DNA from: Clostridiaceae bacterium
Lineage (GTDB): Bacteria > Bacillota > Clostridia > SK-Y3
DNA: 62,713 nt
Direction of reading: 5' to 3'
Assembly: GCA_012735465.1 (NCBI GenBank)
Contig: JAAYHJ010000025.1
Span: forward strand, 1 to 62,713
This document shows positions 53,360 through 62,713 of this stretch, piece after piece. Both the position numbers and the translations under genes were made by a program. The first letter of the stretch is position 1. Each line of letters begins with the position of its first letter. Below the pieces are notes generated by a model. That model was not told where the DNA came from. It saw only the letters and a list, made by a program, of their open reading frames with translations, and ran no database searches.

Positions 53360-53470
53360 GTCGCCGTGGGCAGCTAAAACGTGTCGCCATGGGCGGCGCC
53401 CCCTCCAACAATGGTGCCTGTCCACATTTTATGTTGCCGGATTTTATAACAATAAAAAAAGGGTCAGACC
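53360..53470. repeat. GC-rich intergenic patch with direct and inverted repeats
   Basis: GTCGCCGTGGGC (53360-53371) recurs as GTCGCCATGGGC (53383-53394), followed by GGCGGCGCC-type palindromic sequence and, at 53462-53470, the small palindrome GGTCAGACC after an A run. The GC content is far above the surrounding intergenic DNA. It looks like the remnant of a small mobile or REP-like element; there is no transposase. Confidence 0.4.
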
Positions 53471-53482
53471 TATATTTCATAT

Positions 53483-53974
53483 TCATATTTTATACAATAA
53501 TGAGTTCATGAATCCATCAATTGCTGTGGTCATAATATCTCCTGCTATAACCCGGTTCTTATAAATCAATATATTTGCCCTTACTTCAACATCTTTGCCG
53601 GACGGATGATTTAGTACTCTATAAGTATACCTTTTTACCCGCTTACCTTTATATTTCTCCAAATCCAATCCAACTTCCTTTTGAATTTCATTATAATTTT
53701 TGTATACTTCATCAAATTCCTGGGGAATTTGCACTTCCATGATTTCAATCGGCTGTTCTTCCACATCCCATCCAAATTGTTTTAAAAAATTCACCCGGTC
53801 CTTATTTGTCTTAATGTTAGTAAAATTGTATAAATTGCTCTTATCGGACACATTAAAAATATTTACTTCTCTTGTATCTTCCATTAAAGAAATGCCAAGG
53901 AAAAGTACAAGCACAATAATTGATAAGAACAAAATTGCTTTTTTATAGTTAAATTTGAAGGAGAAGATAAACAT
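53483..53974 (-). CDS. Membrane-anchored DUF4830-like protein
   Basis: 163-aa protein with one N-terminal membrane segment (about 12-30) and an outside domain with the pattern TNKDRVNFLKQFGWDVEEQPIEIMEVQIP...FDEVYKNYNEIQKEVGLDLEKYKGKRVKRYTY, typical of DUF4830 proteins of clostridia, whose function is unknown. The last part (VEVRANILIYKNRVIAGDI) is a beta end. The start is the ATG at 53972-53974; a GTG three codons upstream overlaps the AAGGA site and is less likely. Monocistronic. Confidence 0.75.
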   Translation of the reverse strand: MFIFSFKFNYKKAILFLSIIVLVLFLGISLMEDTREVNIFNVSDKSNLYNFTNIKTNKDRVNFLKQFGWDVEEQPIEIMEVQIPQEFDEVYKNYNEIQKEVGLDLEKYKGKRVKRYTYRVLNHPSGKDVEVRANILIYKNRVIAGDIMTTAIDGFMNSLLYKI

Positions 53975-54072
53975 GCTATTCACTTCCTTTATTTTAATCT
54001 TATTACATCATATTTAAAATAAAGGAAAATTATGCTTAAGGCAGATAAATTCAATGGGGTTAAGATAATCAA

Positions 54073-54108
54073 GAAAAAAGAAGGGCAAACAATTACCCTT
54101 CTTTTTTC
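54073..54108 (-). terminator. Terminator of the giant dockerin protein gene
   Basis: A perfect 13-bp stem (54073-54085 with 54096-54108) with a 10-base loop and T's in its distal arm, 13 bases after the stop codon. Confidence 0.85.
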
Positions 54109-54121
54109 TCAATTAATTGGT

Positions 54122-57100
54122 TTATTTTGTTTCTACAGGGAACTTATCAATCAATCCTACCGTATACCTTAATATAAGTATTGCATCCCCTGCCGAAATT
54201 TCTCCGTCGCCGCTGACATCGGCAACTTCTTTTTGCTTATCGCTAAATTGTACCAAACCTACTGTGTTTCTTAATATAAGTACTGCATCCCCAGCTGTAA
54301 TTTCTTTATCCCCATTCACATCACCATACAGGACATCGGCAACATCTACAGCATAAATTGTTGTACTGACGGACCAGAGGTTTTGCGGGTGGTGGGCTGT
54401 CACCAGGATTTCACCTGCCGTAAGCGGGCGAATGGTTATTCTTGCCTGGCCGTTTTCATCCAATACGATGCCCGAAGCATAATCCCCTATATCCACTGTT
54501 CCGCCCGCTACCGGATATCCTTTATAATTCACGGTAATCCAAAGCTCCGTATCACACCCTACCGGTATTTCTTTTGGATTAACCGTAATTACCGGTTCAT
54601 CGGCTCCTCCGCACCAGGAAAGGCCCGTCACCGCATGGCGCATCACTTCTTTATCGCCAAACAAGGCAGTAATGATATAATCCTTTTGTCCCTGGGGTTC
54701 CTGCAATGTAACGGTATTTTCATCCGGTCCTGCCTCGTATACCATTTCTTCGGGGCCTGACATGTAAAGGTCATCACGTACATAATATATGCGGTATCCC
54801 GTAGCATTTTCCACACTGTCCCAACGCAGTGTAACCGTCCCATCGGCATTATGGGTTTCGTTTAATACCGGAGCCACGCCCGGTGTATTTTCAATAACCG
54901 TATGACTGGTGATAACCTCGGGTATTGCCGCATCTCCGCCCGTTTTAAGGGTATAGGAGTAGGATAAGATCAAATCTCCGTCAATGCACGGAACCAGTAT
55001 ATAGTCCGCCCATAAGGTTTCTCCTGCAGGTAGTTCTCTTGTGAACACTTCCAGCTGTTGATTAGGTGCATAAATATAGTTTTGTTTCCCCTGTTCCAAT
55101 AATTTAAAAGATGCATTGTATACGGGTATATCTGATATGTTTTCAATTCCAAACCGCACATGGTAAGGATAGCCCTTGTCGGACCGGTCCTGGGCATCTA
55201 TATGCATCTTTATCGCATCATCGCCCCATACGCGGAACGGTTCTTTTGTCATAAAGGTGGCGTACACCGCATCTCCAAAGGGCTGCAGTATTCCTGTGAA
55301 ATCTGCCTCCAGGGAATACCAACCTTTTTTATCACCGCGTATAATCCATTTAACTTCCCTTGACTCACCCCCGGCAATATCCCCCAGGTCAACTTCCAGG
55401 CTCTGCCTTTCCTGGGTAGGTGCCAGGCTCAAACCATCCTGCAGTTTCAACACTGCCAGGGAATCGGTAATAACAAATTCCGGATCAGCAGTATTTTCCA
55501 GCACTAATCCTACTTCAAAAAATTCCTTTAACCATCGTGCTTCTCCGGGAATTACCAGATAAGCAATGGTAGGCCTTACTTCCGGACGTCCCGGGTGAGG
55601 TACTGCAATGGGATAAACCTTATCAACCTTTGTCGGCTTGCCGGGTTCACCGGGATGTTCAATAATGATGGGTTTCCATGAGTCGCCTATAAATGTACCA
55701 CCTCCGGTTACGGTATGAACTACAGGAGGCAGCGGCGTATTATTAAATGCCAAATGTACTTCAAACTGATAAACCCATTGGTTTTCAGGCGCAGTTACAT
55801 CTATTCCGGCCGCTTCTATCTCATCAATGGTCAAACGCCTTACCGTCAGTTCTCCTACTACCAATTCGCCCTTCTTCAGTCGGACAATTTGAGAAGTGGA
55901 TTGATTTAGCAGGACGGTCGCATCCACGGAAGTTGGTTTATAATCCGTCTTGTATGCATACACCTTGTACTCCCCGGCCTCTGCCACAATATTTGCCATA
56001 CCCTGGCTGTTTGCAATGACCTTCTGCATTGTTCCGTCAGGATACTGTATGACAATACTGGCTCCCGGCAAAGGTGCACCGCTTGAATCATCTATTACCC
56101 TGACTTCAAGGGTTCCAACCTGTTGAGGCTCACGTACCACCACTTGTAAAGTATCCGTATCATGATTACCTGCCGGGTCATATACCGTTAAGCTAACCGT
56201 GTATGTGCCCACGCTGTTGTAAACATGCACCGGCTGAGCTGTCATTGCGGTACTTCCGTCCCCAAAATCCCATACGAACCTTTCGATCCTGTCATTATCG
56301 GAGGACTGGGTACCGTCAAATACTACTTCCATGCCAACGGTAACAATTTGCTCATCCCCTGCTACAGCCACCGGCAAATACGGATCATCGGTTGTAGGCT
56401 GTACGGCAACTTCTTCACTCCAAACCCCATTATTGTATATATCCAGTGCTTCTACCTTATAATAATAGATTTTATCCGGTGCCAGCGGTGCATCAGTGTA
56501 ACTGGTATAAGGAGTTTCTCCTATCTTTTTGTACCCGCTGCCCGAGGTGGTGCTTCTGTAAATACGGAAGCCTGCAAGGTCTTCTTCATCTTGTGAAGTC
56601 CACGACAAATCAACTCTCCATCCACCGGCAACAGCCGTAAGCTCCGGTTTTGCAGGCGGCTGTAAATTAAGAGTATAGGAAACTATCGTGGAATCACTCC
56701 TGTTTCCTGACTTATCAACGGCAGTTAAGCGGACCTTATAAGTACCGTCACCTAAGCCCTGGGTATCCCAATTAAATATTGCTACCTGAGGATCAGGGGC
56801 CTGGGTACCGATAAGATGCCATACATCTTCCTGTCCCCCATCCAATTGATATTCTGCAGTAATACTTTTAACTCCATAGTCATCCTTTGCCAGAACATAA
56901 ATTCGCGGATTAGCCGGCAAAGAAGACCCGGTTATTGGTGAAACGCTTAATATGGTAGGTGCAATAGTATCCGGCATGGTACTTACAATAATCCAATCGG
57001 TCGCCGGCCCTTCATTTCCTGCCATATCCACTGCAGATACGCGATAGCGGTACTCGGTTTCCGGCTCAATTTCAAAATCGCGGTAACCAAGCGTATTCAC

Positions 57101-60100
57101 CGTAATGGTTTTTGTGTTTTCAGCATCAAGCCATTTATATACATTGTAAGACTTAACAGCATCCTCCGGAGGATTTGCATCCCATGTCAATTCCACATAT
57201 CCATCTTTAGCGACAGCATTGGCTCCTGTTACAGTCGGTCCCGTATGGTCTACAATGTACTCTACATAATTGCTGCCGGAATAGGTAGCGCTTTCATTGC
57301 CTGCAGTGTCCGTAGCCTTACCCCTGACATAGTAGCTTCCTTCTTCCAGGGATGATACGTCCCAACTATAGGTTGCTGTGGCAATCCTTGAAGGACTTGT
57401 AAACACTATTGTCGCCAGATCCAGCCAGGTATTAAGGTCCCTGGAATACTGGAATGTAAAGGTTGATATACCAACATTATCACTGGCGGTACCCCTCAGC
57501 CTGATTTCATTTGCATAATATCCCGGCGCAGGGCTGATATTGGTAACCACCGGTACTTCCGTATCCGGAAGGGTTGTAACAATTACTTCATCGGATGCTA
57601 TGCCCCTGTTTCCTACCCGGTCATAAGCTACCACCCTAAAAATATAGGTGGTTTCCGGTTCCAAGCCCGTGACATTATACCCCAGTTCTGTGGAAACGGT
57701 TCCTATGCTTTGGAAATTACCTTCTGAATCCCTTTTTTCTACCTGGAAGTAACTAAAGTCCAGGTCGGGCACATCATTCCATCTTAACAACACACTGGTG
57801 GTACGTGGAGTGGCATTTAACCCTGTTATCTTGCTGGGTCCCTGATTATCAATCTCATAGGTACGTACAGGGGTACCGTCACTGGTATTTCCTGCAGGGT
57901 CTAAAGCAATTGCCCTGACATATACATTCCCGCCCAGGGGTGCCGTATTCCACTGGAAAATTGCTATGCTCTTGTTTTCAACAGTGCCTATATCCTGCCA
58001 TACATTGCCGTCGGTGCTATATTGCAGCGTAATGCTTGCAACTTTTACATTATCCTCTGCTCTGACCGTGATCTTTGCACTAGGTCCAAGGACAGTGCCC
58101 TTTGGTGGGTCTATGCCAAGGATTACAGGTGCAGTAGTATCCGTAACGGCTGTTACAGAAATGGTGTTGGAAAAATCACCTTCCTGGTTAAATTTATCTA
58201 CCGCCGTAACTTTATACTGATACTCCACTCCTGCCTGGACATTTGTATCCACATAGGATACGTTTTCCCTGCCGGTTACTTTTACATATTGCAAGAAAGA
58301 GCCTTGGTTTACTGCCCTGTAAACCTGGTAGTAAGCAATATCCGAATCAAAGGGTGCCTGCCATGACAGCCTGATGCTTCCTCCTTCTGCCGTACCGTTC
58401 AGGGACTGGGGTGCTGCAGGAGGAGTTCTGTCTATTTTATAAACCACCGTTTGCTGCCCCTTATTCCCCGCCTCATCATAAACCGTATACCTTACGAAAT
58501 ATTCACCGCTAACCAATGGCTCCAGTTCCCAATCAATGTAGAAATAGTGGGGTGCACTTCCATAGGGTCCATGAATTATTCCTTCTATTGGTAACCATTC
58601 AACACCGTTTAATGAATACTCAAATTCAGCCCTTGTTCTTGAGTATCCTTTATTATCCGTAAAGTATACAAACAACTGCTTGCTTTGGGCACCACCCATG
58701 GTCGCTCCGTTGGACGGAATAATGTTTGTGATATAAGGGGGCTCCGTATCGGAAACCACGGTAACGGTGCATTCTGCCGTATAACCTCCGTCTTCGGTAG
58801 TAACCGTGATGACTGCTATACCGGCAGCAATCGCCGTAATATTTCCGTTTTGGTCCACTACTGCCACATCTTCATTAGCGGAATTCCAGGTAACATTTTT
58901 ATTGGAAGCGTTATACGGTAATACCGTGGCAACCAGTTTTTGTACTTCACCTTCAAATAATGTTACTGCATCCTTATCTAAAGTAACACCCGTTACCGGC
59001 ACATTGGGCTGGAATACCGTAACAATACAAGTATCCGAATAATTACCTTCTTCTGTGGTCACGGTAACCGTTGCGGTTCCGGGGCTGATGCCTGTCACAC
59101 GGCCATTTTGGTCAACTATAACAATATTGGTGTTATTGGATTTCCAAATCACCTTTTTGTTTTCGGCATCCTCCGGTACCACGGTTGCAGTAAGTATATC
59201 GCTTGCCCCCAGTTCAAGGGTCAGGCTATCCTTATCCAGGTATACCCCTGTTACCGCCACTTTTACATTTACGGTAGCCGTAGCAGTTGAAATTCTGTCT
59301 TTGCTATCTTTAACCCTTAATCCTATGGTATACTGGCCTGCCGTATTGAATGTATGGCTTACTTCTACTCCGTAGGCATCATCATACTCTCCGTCGCCGT
59401 CCAAGTCCCATTCGTAAGTTAGCGGAGGATCGGCAGTATAGGAATTGCGGGCACTAAAGGTAAAAGGTTCGCCCCGTACAACTTCGTAACTTGGCTCCAG
59501 TACGGCCATAATCATATGCTCCGCTGTTTCGGCATATACTTCCTGGGATACAGCAGACTCATTTCCTAAAGCATCTACCGCAGTAACCACATAATAGTAA
59601 CGGGTGCTTAAGTTCAGGCCTGTATGCACAAAACCGGATTGAACAAGCCCTGCCAAATTTGCCTTTTGCCAGTCATATACCTCATAACGGTAATAAACAT
59701 TGTAGCCAATAATATCAGGATATTGGGCCGTATCAAGTTTATCCCATGTCAGCTGTACTTTATTGACCAGGGAATTTGCCTTGACATTGCCTGGAGGTAC
59801 TGGTACGGCGATATCCGCATCCACTACCTTAAATGCATCAACATTGATACTTGATGAAGATGATTTGATATTTCTTCCATGATACGTTATTTCTAAAGTA
59901 TGCAATCCCAATGGCAGATTTCTTACCCTGTAAACCGCTTGCTGGTATTGGGCTGTGCCACTATATAAGTCTACTAATACGGGCTGGCCATCGTCCATTA
60001 CAACCTTTGCAATACCTGAAGATGGAGTCTTTGCTGCAATCCAGTCCATACCCGTCCCGTACCATACATAACGGACCTTCAAACCTTCATCGGTGCTCGT

Positions 60101-62713
60101 CATGTGATAGCCTTCACTGGCGCTGCTACTGGCGGTTCGATTCCAAACACCCGAATAATTTATAGCCTTGTTGTCTTCTTGTATCATCGCATTGCTTTCT
60201 TCAGCCAAGATGTCGGATATGACCATGGAATATTCAGACTCATTGCCCGATTCATCTATTGCGGTAACGCAATAATATACCGGGGATTCATCTATCACAT
60301 CCGTAAAAGTAGTGCCATAGCGGATAGCATCGGTATTTATTCGGCTAAAACTTCCCGGCTGCCCTGTTTCACTTCTGTAAACGTAATAACCATATAAATC
60401 TTCTTCCGTGCCCCAGTACCACTGTATGTGGTTTTTATTCCCTTCGCGCAGCACCGTTAACCCCGATGGTGCGGCCGGCGCTATGGTATCCGATGAAACT
60501 ACCACTTCAAAGGCATCAATATTCACATGCTTATTGCTGATATTTTTTATCGTGATTTGATGAAGTTCCAGGGAAAGAACCCTGCTCTGCCATACAATTA
60601 CCCCATATTCGGTCTGTGGTCTGTACAGGTCAACTGTATCGGCAAGCACTCCATCCACATAAACCTCAGCAATACCTCCATTTGTATCAGGACGACCAAT
60701 CCACCTGATACCTGTGCCTTCAAAGACAAACGAAACCGTATCTCCTTCAGTATTACTTCTCATATAATTGCTTCCGCTGCAATTGCTGTCCCATAACCGG
60801 CTCCAAGCACCGCTGTATACTATCCCCAGGTCATTTTCTTCGTAGAAACCTGCCGGGGCACAGGGAATTACGCTTACTACCGGTGCCGTGACAGACTCAT
60901 TCCCTGCTTCATCTATTGCCGTCACTGTATAGTAATATACCTTTCCGTTTACCAGGCCGGTATCATTATAAGAAGGCTGCGGCAATATGTTCAGCATTTT
61001 GTTCCCAACGGGTACAAACCCACCGTCTTCCCTGTCAGACCGGTACAGCCGGTAGCCAATGATATCTTCTTCGCTTCCTGCCGTCCAGGTTATTTCTGCC
61101 GTGGTGTTCCCTTTTTGTGCCGTCAGCCCTTGTGGTACTTCCGGCGCACTCAGGTCTTCCATATTATCCAGTACAATAAACCCGTCAATATTTATCTGCC
61201 CTGTAAACACTTTTATCTCAAGGGTATGCTGACCCCTTGCCAGGTGAGTCCTTTGATATAGTACCTGCTGATATTCCGTTACGTTTTTATTTAAGTTAAC
61301 AATGGCTTCCTGCCTGCCGTCAATCCATACTTCTGCAATACCGCCGCTGCTTGATGTATGGCCTATCCACTTGACCGCTGTTCCTACAAATGTAAATACG
61401 GCCCCTGCTCCTTCCTGGCTGCTCCGCCTGTAATAATTACCACTGGCGGAATCCGACCATGGGCGATCCCAAGTGCCCATATAGGTTATGGCACTGTCGT
61501 TTTCTTCATAAAATCCCGGTGTGCCGGTTAAGGTTGTATCATGTACCAGGGCCCCTGCCGCTGCAGTTGCAGGCAATGATAAATCCGACTTATCTCCCAA
61601 TGCCCCTACTGCCGCTACCCTGTACGTATATTCCTTACCGGGTACAAGCCCATAATCGGTATAGCTTTCTCCCCGCACAAGACCCCTGTTGATTAGACCG
61701 TCTTCAAGGATTCCCCTGTAGCGGTATACTTCATAGCCCACCACTTCGGGCCCTGCCGAACCCCAGCTTATGGTTATGCTTCCTTCACCCGATGCGGATG
61801 AAATATTTGCAGGTACTGACGGTTTTTCAGTTACAGGGTCGACCACGTTAAAAGCATCGATATTGACATACACATTACCGGACGAAGCATTCTTCCTGCC
61901 GGTAACTTCTATACGTATTGTATGCTTACCAAGCTCCAGGCCATAACGCCTGTATACCACCTGCTGACGGCTTGCAGACGGCCGGTAAAGGTCCACCAAT
62001 ACGGGTGCTTCCCCGTCTATGGATACCTCTGCAATACCTTTACTATTGCCCACCTCCGCCAGCCATTCAATACCCGTCCCATAAAATACATAGGTTAATG
62101 CTGCCCCTGCACGGCCGGTTTCCATCATCCGCCCGCCGCTGTGGGCATTATCGGACCGGGTATTCCATATACCGCTGTAGTCCATGACAACAGAATTTTC
62201 TTCCACACGCCCTGTTTTTAGTACGTCCCCTGTTACTTCTATGGCATCTATATAAACATATGCTCCGCTTGATGCCGCATTTCTATTTCCCGTTACACGA
62301 ATGGTTAGATTATGAATCCCATTGCTTAACCCCGTCTTTTCATAAACAGTAACCTGATATTGGCTGCTGGCATTGTACAAATCCACCTGTTCTGCTTCTC
62401 CGTCAAAGGTTACTTCTGCAATACCCCCGGATCTGTCATATGCTCCTATCCACCTTATTCCTGTTCCGTAAAAGCTTACGGTTAGCGTAGCATCGGCCTC
62501 TGCGCTTCTGTTATAGTAGCTGCCGCTTGCATTACCACTATATTGCCTGCTCCAACTGCCCGTATAATCCAAACCGGTTGCCGTTTCTTCATAATATCCA
62601 TTATATACTGCAGGAAGCGCGGAAACAGTATCTGAGGGTATCGACTCATTACCCACTCTATCCACCGATGTAACGTGATAATAGTACACCGTACCATTAT
62701 TTGGTGTCACATC
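54122..62713 (-). CDS. Giant modular secreted protein with C-terminal dockerin (5' end outside window)
   Basis: At least 2,863 codons with no stop; the reading frame is still open at the right edge, inside a fibronectin type III (FN3) module, so the start and signal peptide are outside. Order seen, with approximate residues counted from the edge: FN3 end; five copies of a 110-130-residue beta module with GTGI-x-W and Y-V-x-I-D-A/G-F (36-297, 391-520, 621-742, 839-970) alternating with FN3; PKD (about 1070-1156); two BIG2 Ig-like domains (to 1326); four Ig-FN3 pairs (to 2118); a second PKD (to 2210); a carboxypeptidase-regulatory-like domain; a unique region (about 2290-2620); FN3; an Ig-like domain; and a type-I-like dockerin (about 2795-2862) with two calcium loops, DVNGDKEITAGD and DVSGDGEISAGD. 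The dockerin should dock to a cohesin-bearing scaffold. No catalytic domain is visible; a binding or structural role is likely. Confidence 0.9.
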   Translation of the reverse strand, partial: DVTPNNGTVYYYHVTSVDRVGNESIPSDTVSALPAVYNGYYEETATGLDYTGSWSRQYSGNASGSYYNRSAEADATLTVSFYGTGIRWIGAYDRSGGIAEVTFDGEAEQVDLYNASSQYQVTVYEKTGLSNGIHNLTIRVTGNRNAASSGAYVYIDAIEVTGDVLKTGRVEENSVVMDYSGIWNTRSDNAHSGGRMMETGRAGAALTYVFYGTGIEWLAEVGNSKGIAEVSIDGEAPVLVDLYRPSASRQQVVYRRYGLELGKHTIRIEVTGRKNASSGNVYVNIDAFNVVDPVTEKPSVPANISSASGEGSITISWGSAGPEVVGYEVYRYRGILEDGLINRGLVRGESYTDYGLVPGKEYTYRVAAVGALGDKSDLSLPATAAAGALVHDTTLTGTPGFYEENDSAITYMGTWDRPWSDSASGNYYRRSSQEGAGAVFTFVGTAVKWIGHTSSSGGIAEVWIDGRQEAIVNLNKNVTEYQQVLYQRTHLARGQHTLEIKVFTGQINIDGFIVLDNMEDLSAPEVPQGLTAQKGNTTAEITWTAGSEEDIIGYRLYRSDREDGGFVPVGNKMLNILPQPSYNDTGLVNGKVYYYTVTAIDEAGNESVTAPVVSVIPCAPAGFYEENDLGIVYSGAWSRLWDSNCSGSNYMRSNTEGDTVSFVFEGTGIRWIGRPDTNGGIAEVYVDGVLADTVDLYRPQTEYGVIVWQSRVLSLELHQITIKNISNKHVNIDAFEVVVSSDTIAPAAPSGLTVLREGNKNHIQWYWGTEEDLYGYYVYRSETGQPGSFSRINTDAIRYGTTFTDVIDESPVYYCVTAIDESGNESEYSMVISDILAEESNAMIQEDNKAINYSGVWNRTASSSASEGYHMTSTDEGLKVRYVWYGTGMDWIAAKTPSSGIAKVVMDDGQPVLVDLYSGTAQYQQAVYRVRNLPLGLHTLEITYHGRNIKSSSSSINVDAFKVVDADIAVPVPPGNVKANSLVNKVQLTWDKLDTAQYPDIIGYNVYYRYEVYDWQKANLAGLVQSGFVHTGLNLSTRYYYVVTAVDALGNESAVSQEVYAETAEHMIMAVLEPSYEVVRGEPFTFSARNSYTADPPLTYEWDLDGDGEYDDAYGVEVSHTFNTAGQYTIGLRVKDSKDRISTATATVNVKVAVTGVYLDKDSLTLELGASDILTATVVPEDAENKKVIWKSNNTNIVIVDQNGRVTGISPGTATVTVTTEEGNYSDTCIVTVFQPNVPVTGVTLDKDAVTLFEGEVQKLVATVLPYNASNKNVTWNSANEDVAVVDQNGNITAIAAGIAVITVTTEDGGYTAECTVTVVSDTEPPYITNIIPSNGATMGGAQSKQLFVYFTDNKGYSRTRAEFEYSLNGVEWLPIEGIIHGPYGSAPHYFYIDWELEPLVSGEYFVRYTVYDEAGNKGQQTVVYKIDRTPPAAPQSLNGTAEGGSIRLSWQAPFDSDIAYYQVYRAVNQGSFLQYVKVTGRENVSYVDTNVQAGVEYQYKVTAVDKFNQEGDFSNTISVTAVTDTTAPVILGIDPPKGTVLGPSAKITVRAEDNVKVASITLQYSTDGNVWQDIGTVENKSIAIFQWNTAPLGGNVYVRAIALDPAGNTSDGTPVRTYEIDNQGPSKITGLNATPRTTSVLLRWNDVPDLDFSYFQVEKRDSEGNFQSIGTVSTELGYNVTGLEPETTYIFRVVAYDRVGNRGIASDEVIVTTLPDTEVPVVTNISPAPGYYANEIRLRGTASDNVGISTFTFQYSRDLNTWLDLATIVFTSPSRIATATYSWDVSSLEEGSYYVRGKATDTAGNESATYSGSNYVEYIVDHTGPTVTGANAVAKDGYVELTWDANPPEDAVKSYNVYKWLDAENTKTITVNTLGYRDFEIEPETEYRYRVSAVDMAGNEGPATDWIIVSTMPDTIAPTILSVSPITGSSLPANPRIYVLAKDDYGVKSITAEYQLDGGQEDVWHLIGTQAPDPQVAIFNWDTQGLGDGTYKVRLTAVDKSGNRSDSTIVSYTLNLQPPAKPELTAVAGGWRVDLSWTSQDEEDLAGFRIYRSTTSGSGYKKIGETPYTSYTDAPLAPDKIYYYKVEALDIYNNGVWSEEVAVQPTTDDPYLPVAVAGDEQIVTVGMEVVFDGTQSSDNDRIERFVWDFGDGSTAMTAQPVHVYNSVGTYTVSLTVYDPAGNHDTDTLQVVVREPQQVGTLEVRVIDDSSGAPLPGASIVIQYPDGTMQKVIANSQGMANIVAEAGEYKVYAYKTDYKPTSVDATVLLNQSTSQIVRLKKGELVVGELTVRRLTIDEIEAAGIDVTAPENQWVYQFEVHLAFNNTPLPPVVHTVTGGGTFIGDSWKPIIIEHPGEPGKPTKVDKVYPIAVPHPGRPEVRPTIAYLVIPGEARWLKEFFEVGLVLENTADPEFVITDSLAVLKLQDGLSLAPTQERQSLEVDLGDIAGGESREVKWIIRGDKKGWYSLEADFTGILQPFGDAVYATFMTKEPFRVWGDDAIKMHIDAQDRSDKGYPYHVRFGIENISDIPVYNASFKLLEQGKQNYIYAPNQQLEVFTRELPAGETLWADYILVPCIDGDLILSYSYTLKTGGDAAIPEVITSHTVIENTPGVAPVLNETHNADGTVTLRWDSVENATGYRIYYVRDDLYMSGPEEMVYEAGPDENTVTLQEPQGQKDYIITALFGDKEVMRHAVTGLSWCGGADEPVITVNPKEIPVGCDTELWITVNYKGYPVAGGTVDIGDYASGIVLDENGQARITIRPLTAGEILVTAHHPQNLWSVSTTIYAVDVADVLYGDVNGDKEITAGDAVLILRNTVGLVQFSDKQKEVADVSGDGEISAGDAILILRYTVGLIDKFPVETK

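Noticed and set aside
54122-54330. Evidence for a full cellulosome
   Set aside because: A dockerin alone is not enough: no cohesin, scaffoldin or glycoside hydrolase is in the window, and dockerins occur in non-cellulosomal bacteria.
54400-62700. CRISPR-like or satellite DNA repeats
   Set aside because: Repetition is at the protein level (FN3, Ig and GTGI modules); the DNA of the copies has diverged and lacks regular short repeats and spacers.

Overview
The window comes from a spore-forming, low-GC, Gram-positive anaerobe of the class Clostridia. The evidence is AT-rich DNA, strong AGGAGG-type ribosome sites, a set of sporulation and germination genes (SipL-like SPOCS/LysM protein, sleB-ypeB, yyaC, a GerM-like lipoprotein, two Cys-rich SPOCS proteins), rubredoxin and a rubrerythrin-type domain, five surface-layer-homology (SLH) proteins and a dockerin-bearing giant protein. 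SLH proteins plus a dockerin recall the Acetivibrio/Ruminiclostridium-type cellulolytic clostridia, but no cohesin or glycoside hydrolase is present, so the genus is not fixed. I found no rRNA, tRNA, CRISPR array, intact insertion sequence or phage gene.

Layout. 1-6.7 kb: the start of a secreted protein, a 905-aa SLH protein with a well-defined promoter and a leader predicted to fold as a pseudoknot, CTP synthase, and a second SLH protein. 6.8-10.3 kb: cyanophycinase and cyanophycin synthetase (storage polymer turnover). 10.5-12.2 kb: a small membrane protein, rubredoxin, a GerM-like lipoprotein with a sigma-E-like promoter, and a 38-codon gene. 12.3-18.1 kb: an operon of two SLH proteins and a secreted CtpA-type protease. 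18.2-22.3 kb: ddl-murI-ywiB-argS (peptidoglycan precursors and Arg-tRNA). 22.4-29.1 kb: ypeB/sleB, the SipL-like protein, veg with tandem consensus promoters, a ferritin-like/PAS/SpoIIE phosphatase fusion, and yyaC. 29.2-33.6 kb: an RND efflux pump with a lipoprotein adaptor. 33.8-38.0 kb: a HAD phosphatase and a YhaN/YhaO (SbcCD-like) pair. 38.3-46.8 kb: a surface-polysaccharide locus (UDP-glucose dehydrogenase, three paralogous glycosyltransferases, a frameshifted glycosyltransferase, a GT-A-like enzyme, a kinase-fold protein with a degenerate catalytic loop, and a nucleotide-sugar epimerase). 46.8-53.3 kb: an SLH protein with YcdB-like repeats, a CapA-family lipoprotein, two SPOCS proteins with sigma-K-like promoters, and a pseudouridine synthase. 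53.5-62.7 kb: a small membrane-anchored protein and a giant modular secreted protein (at least 2,863 aa) ending in a dockerin and running off the right edge.

How it fits together. Most of the window builds or decorates the cell surface: SLH proteins bind secondary wall polymer, the nucleotide-sugar enzymes and glycosyltransferases make polysaccharide, ddl and murI feed peptidoglycan, and CtpA and CapA act outside the membrane. A second theme is sporulation and germination. The least familiar items are the diiron-domain/PAS/SpoIIE phosphatase, the pseudoknot leader of the large SLH gene, the five-fold jelly-roll-like module in the giant dockerin protein, and the tandem glycosyltransferase family interrupted by a homopolymer frameshift. 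Starts were chosen by ribosome-site position; several genes use GTG or TTG.
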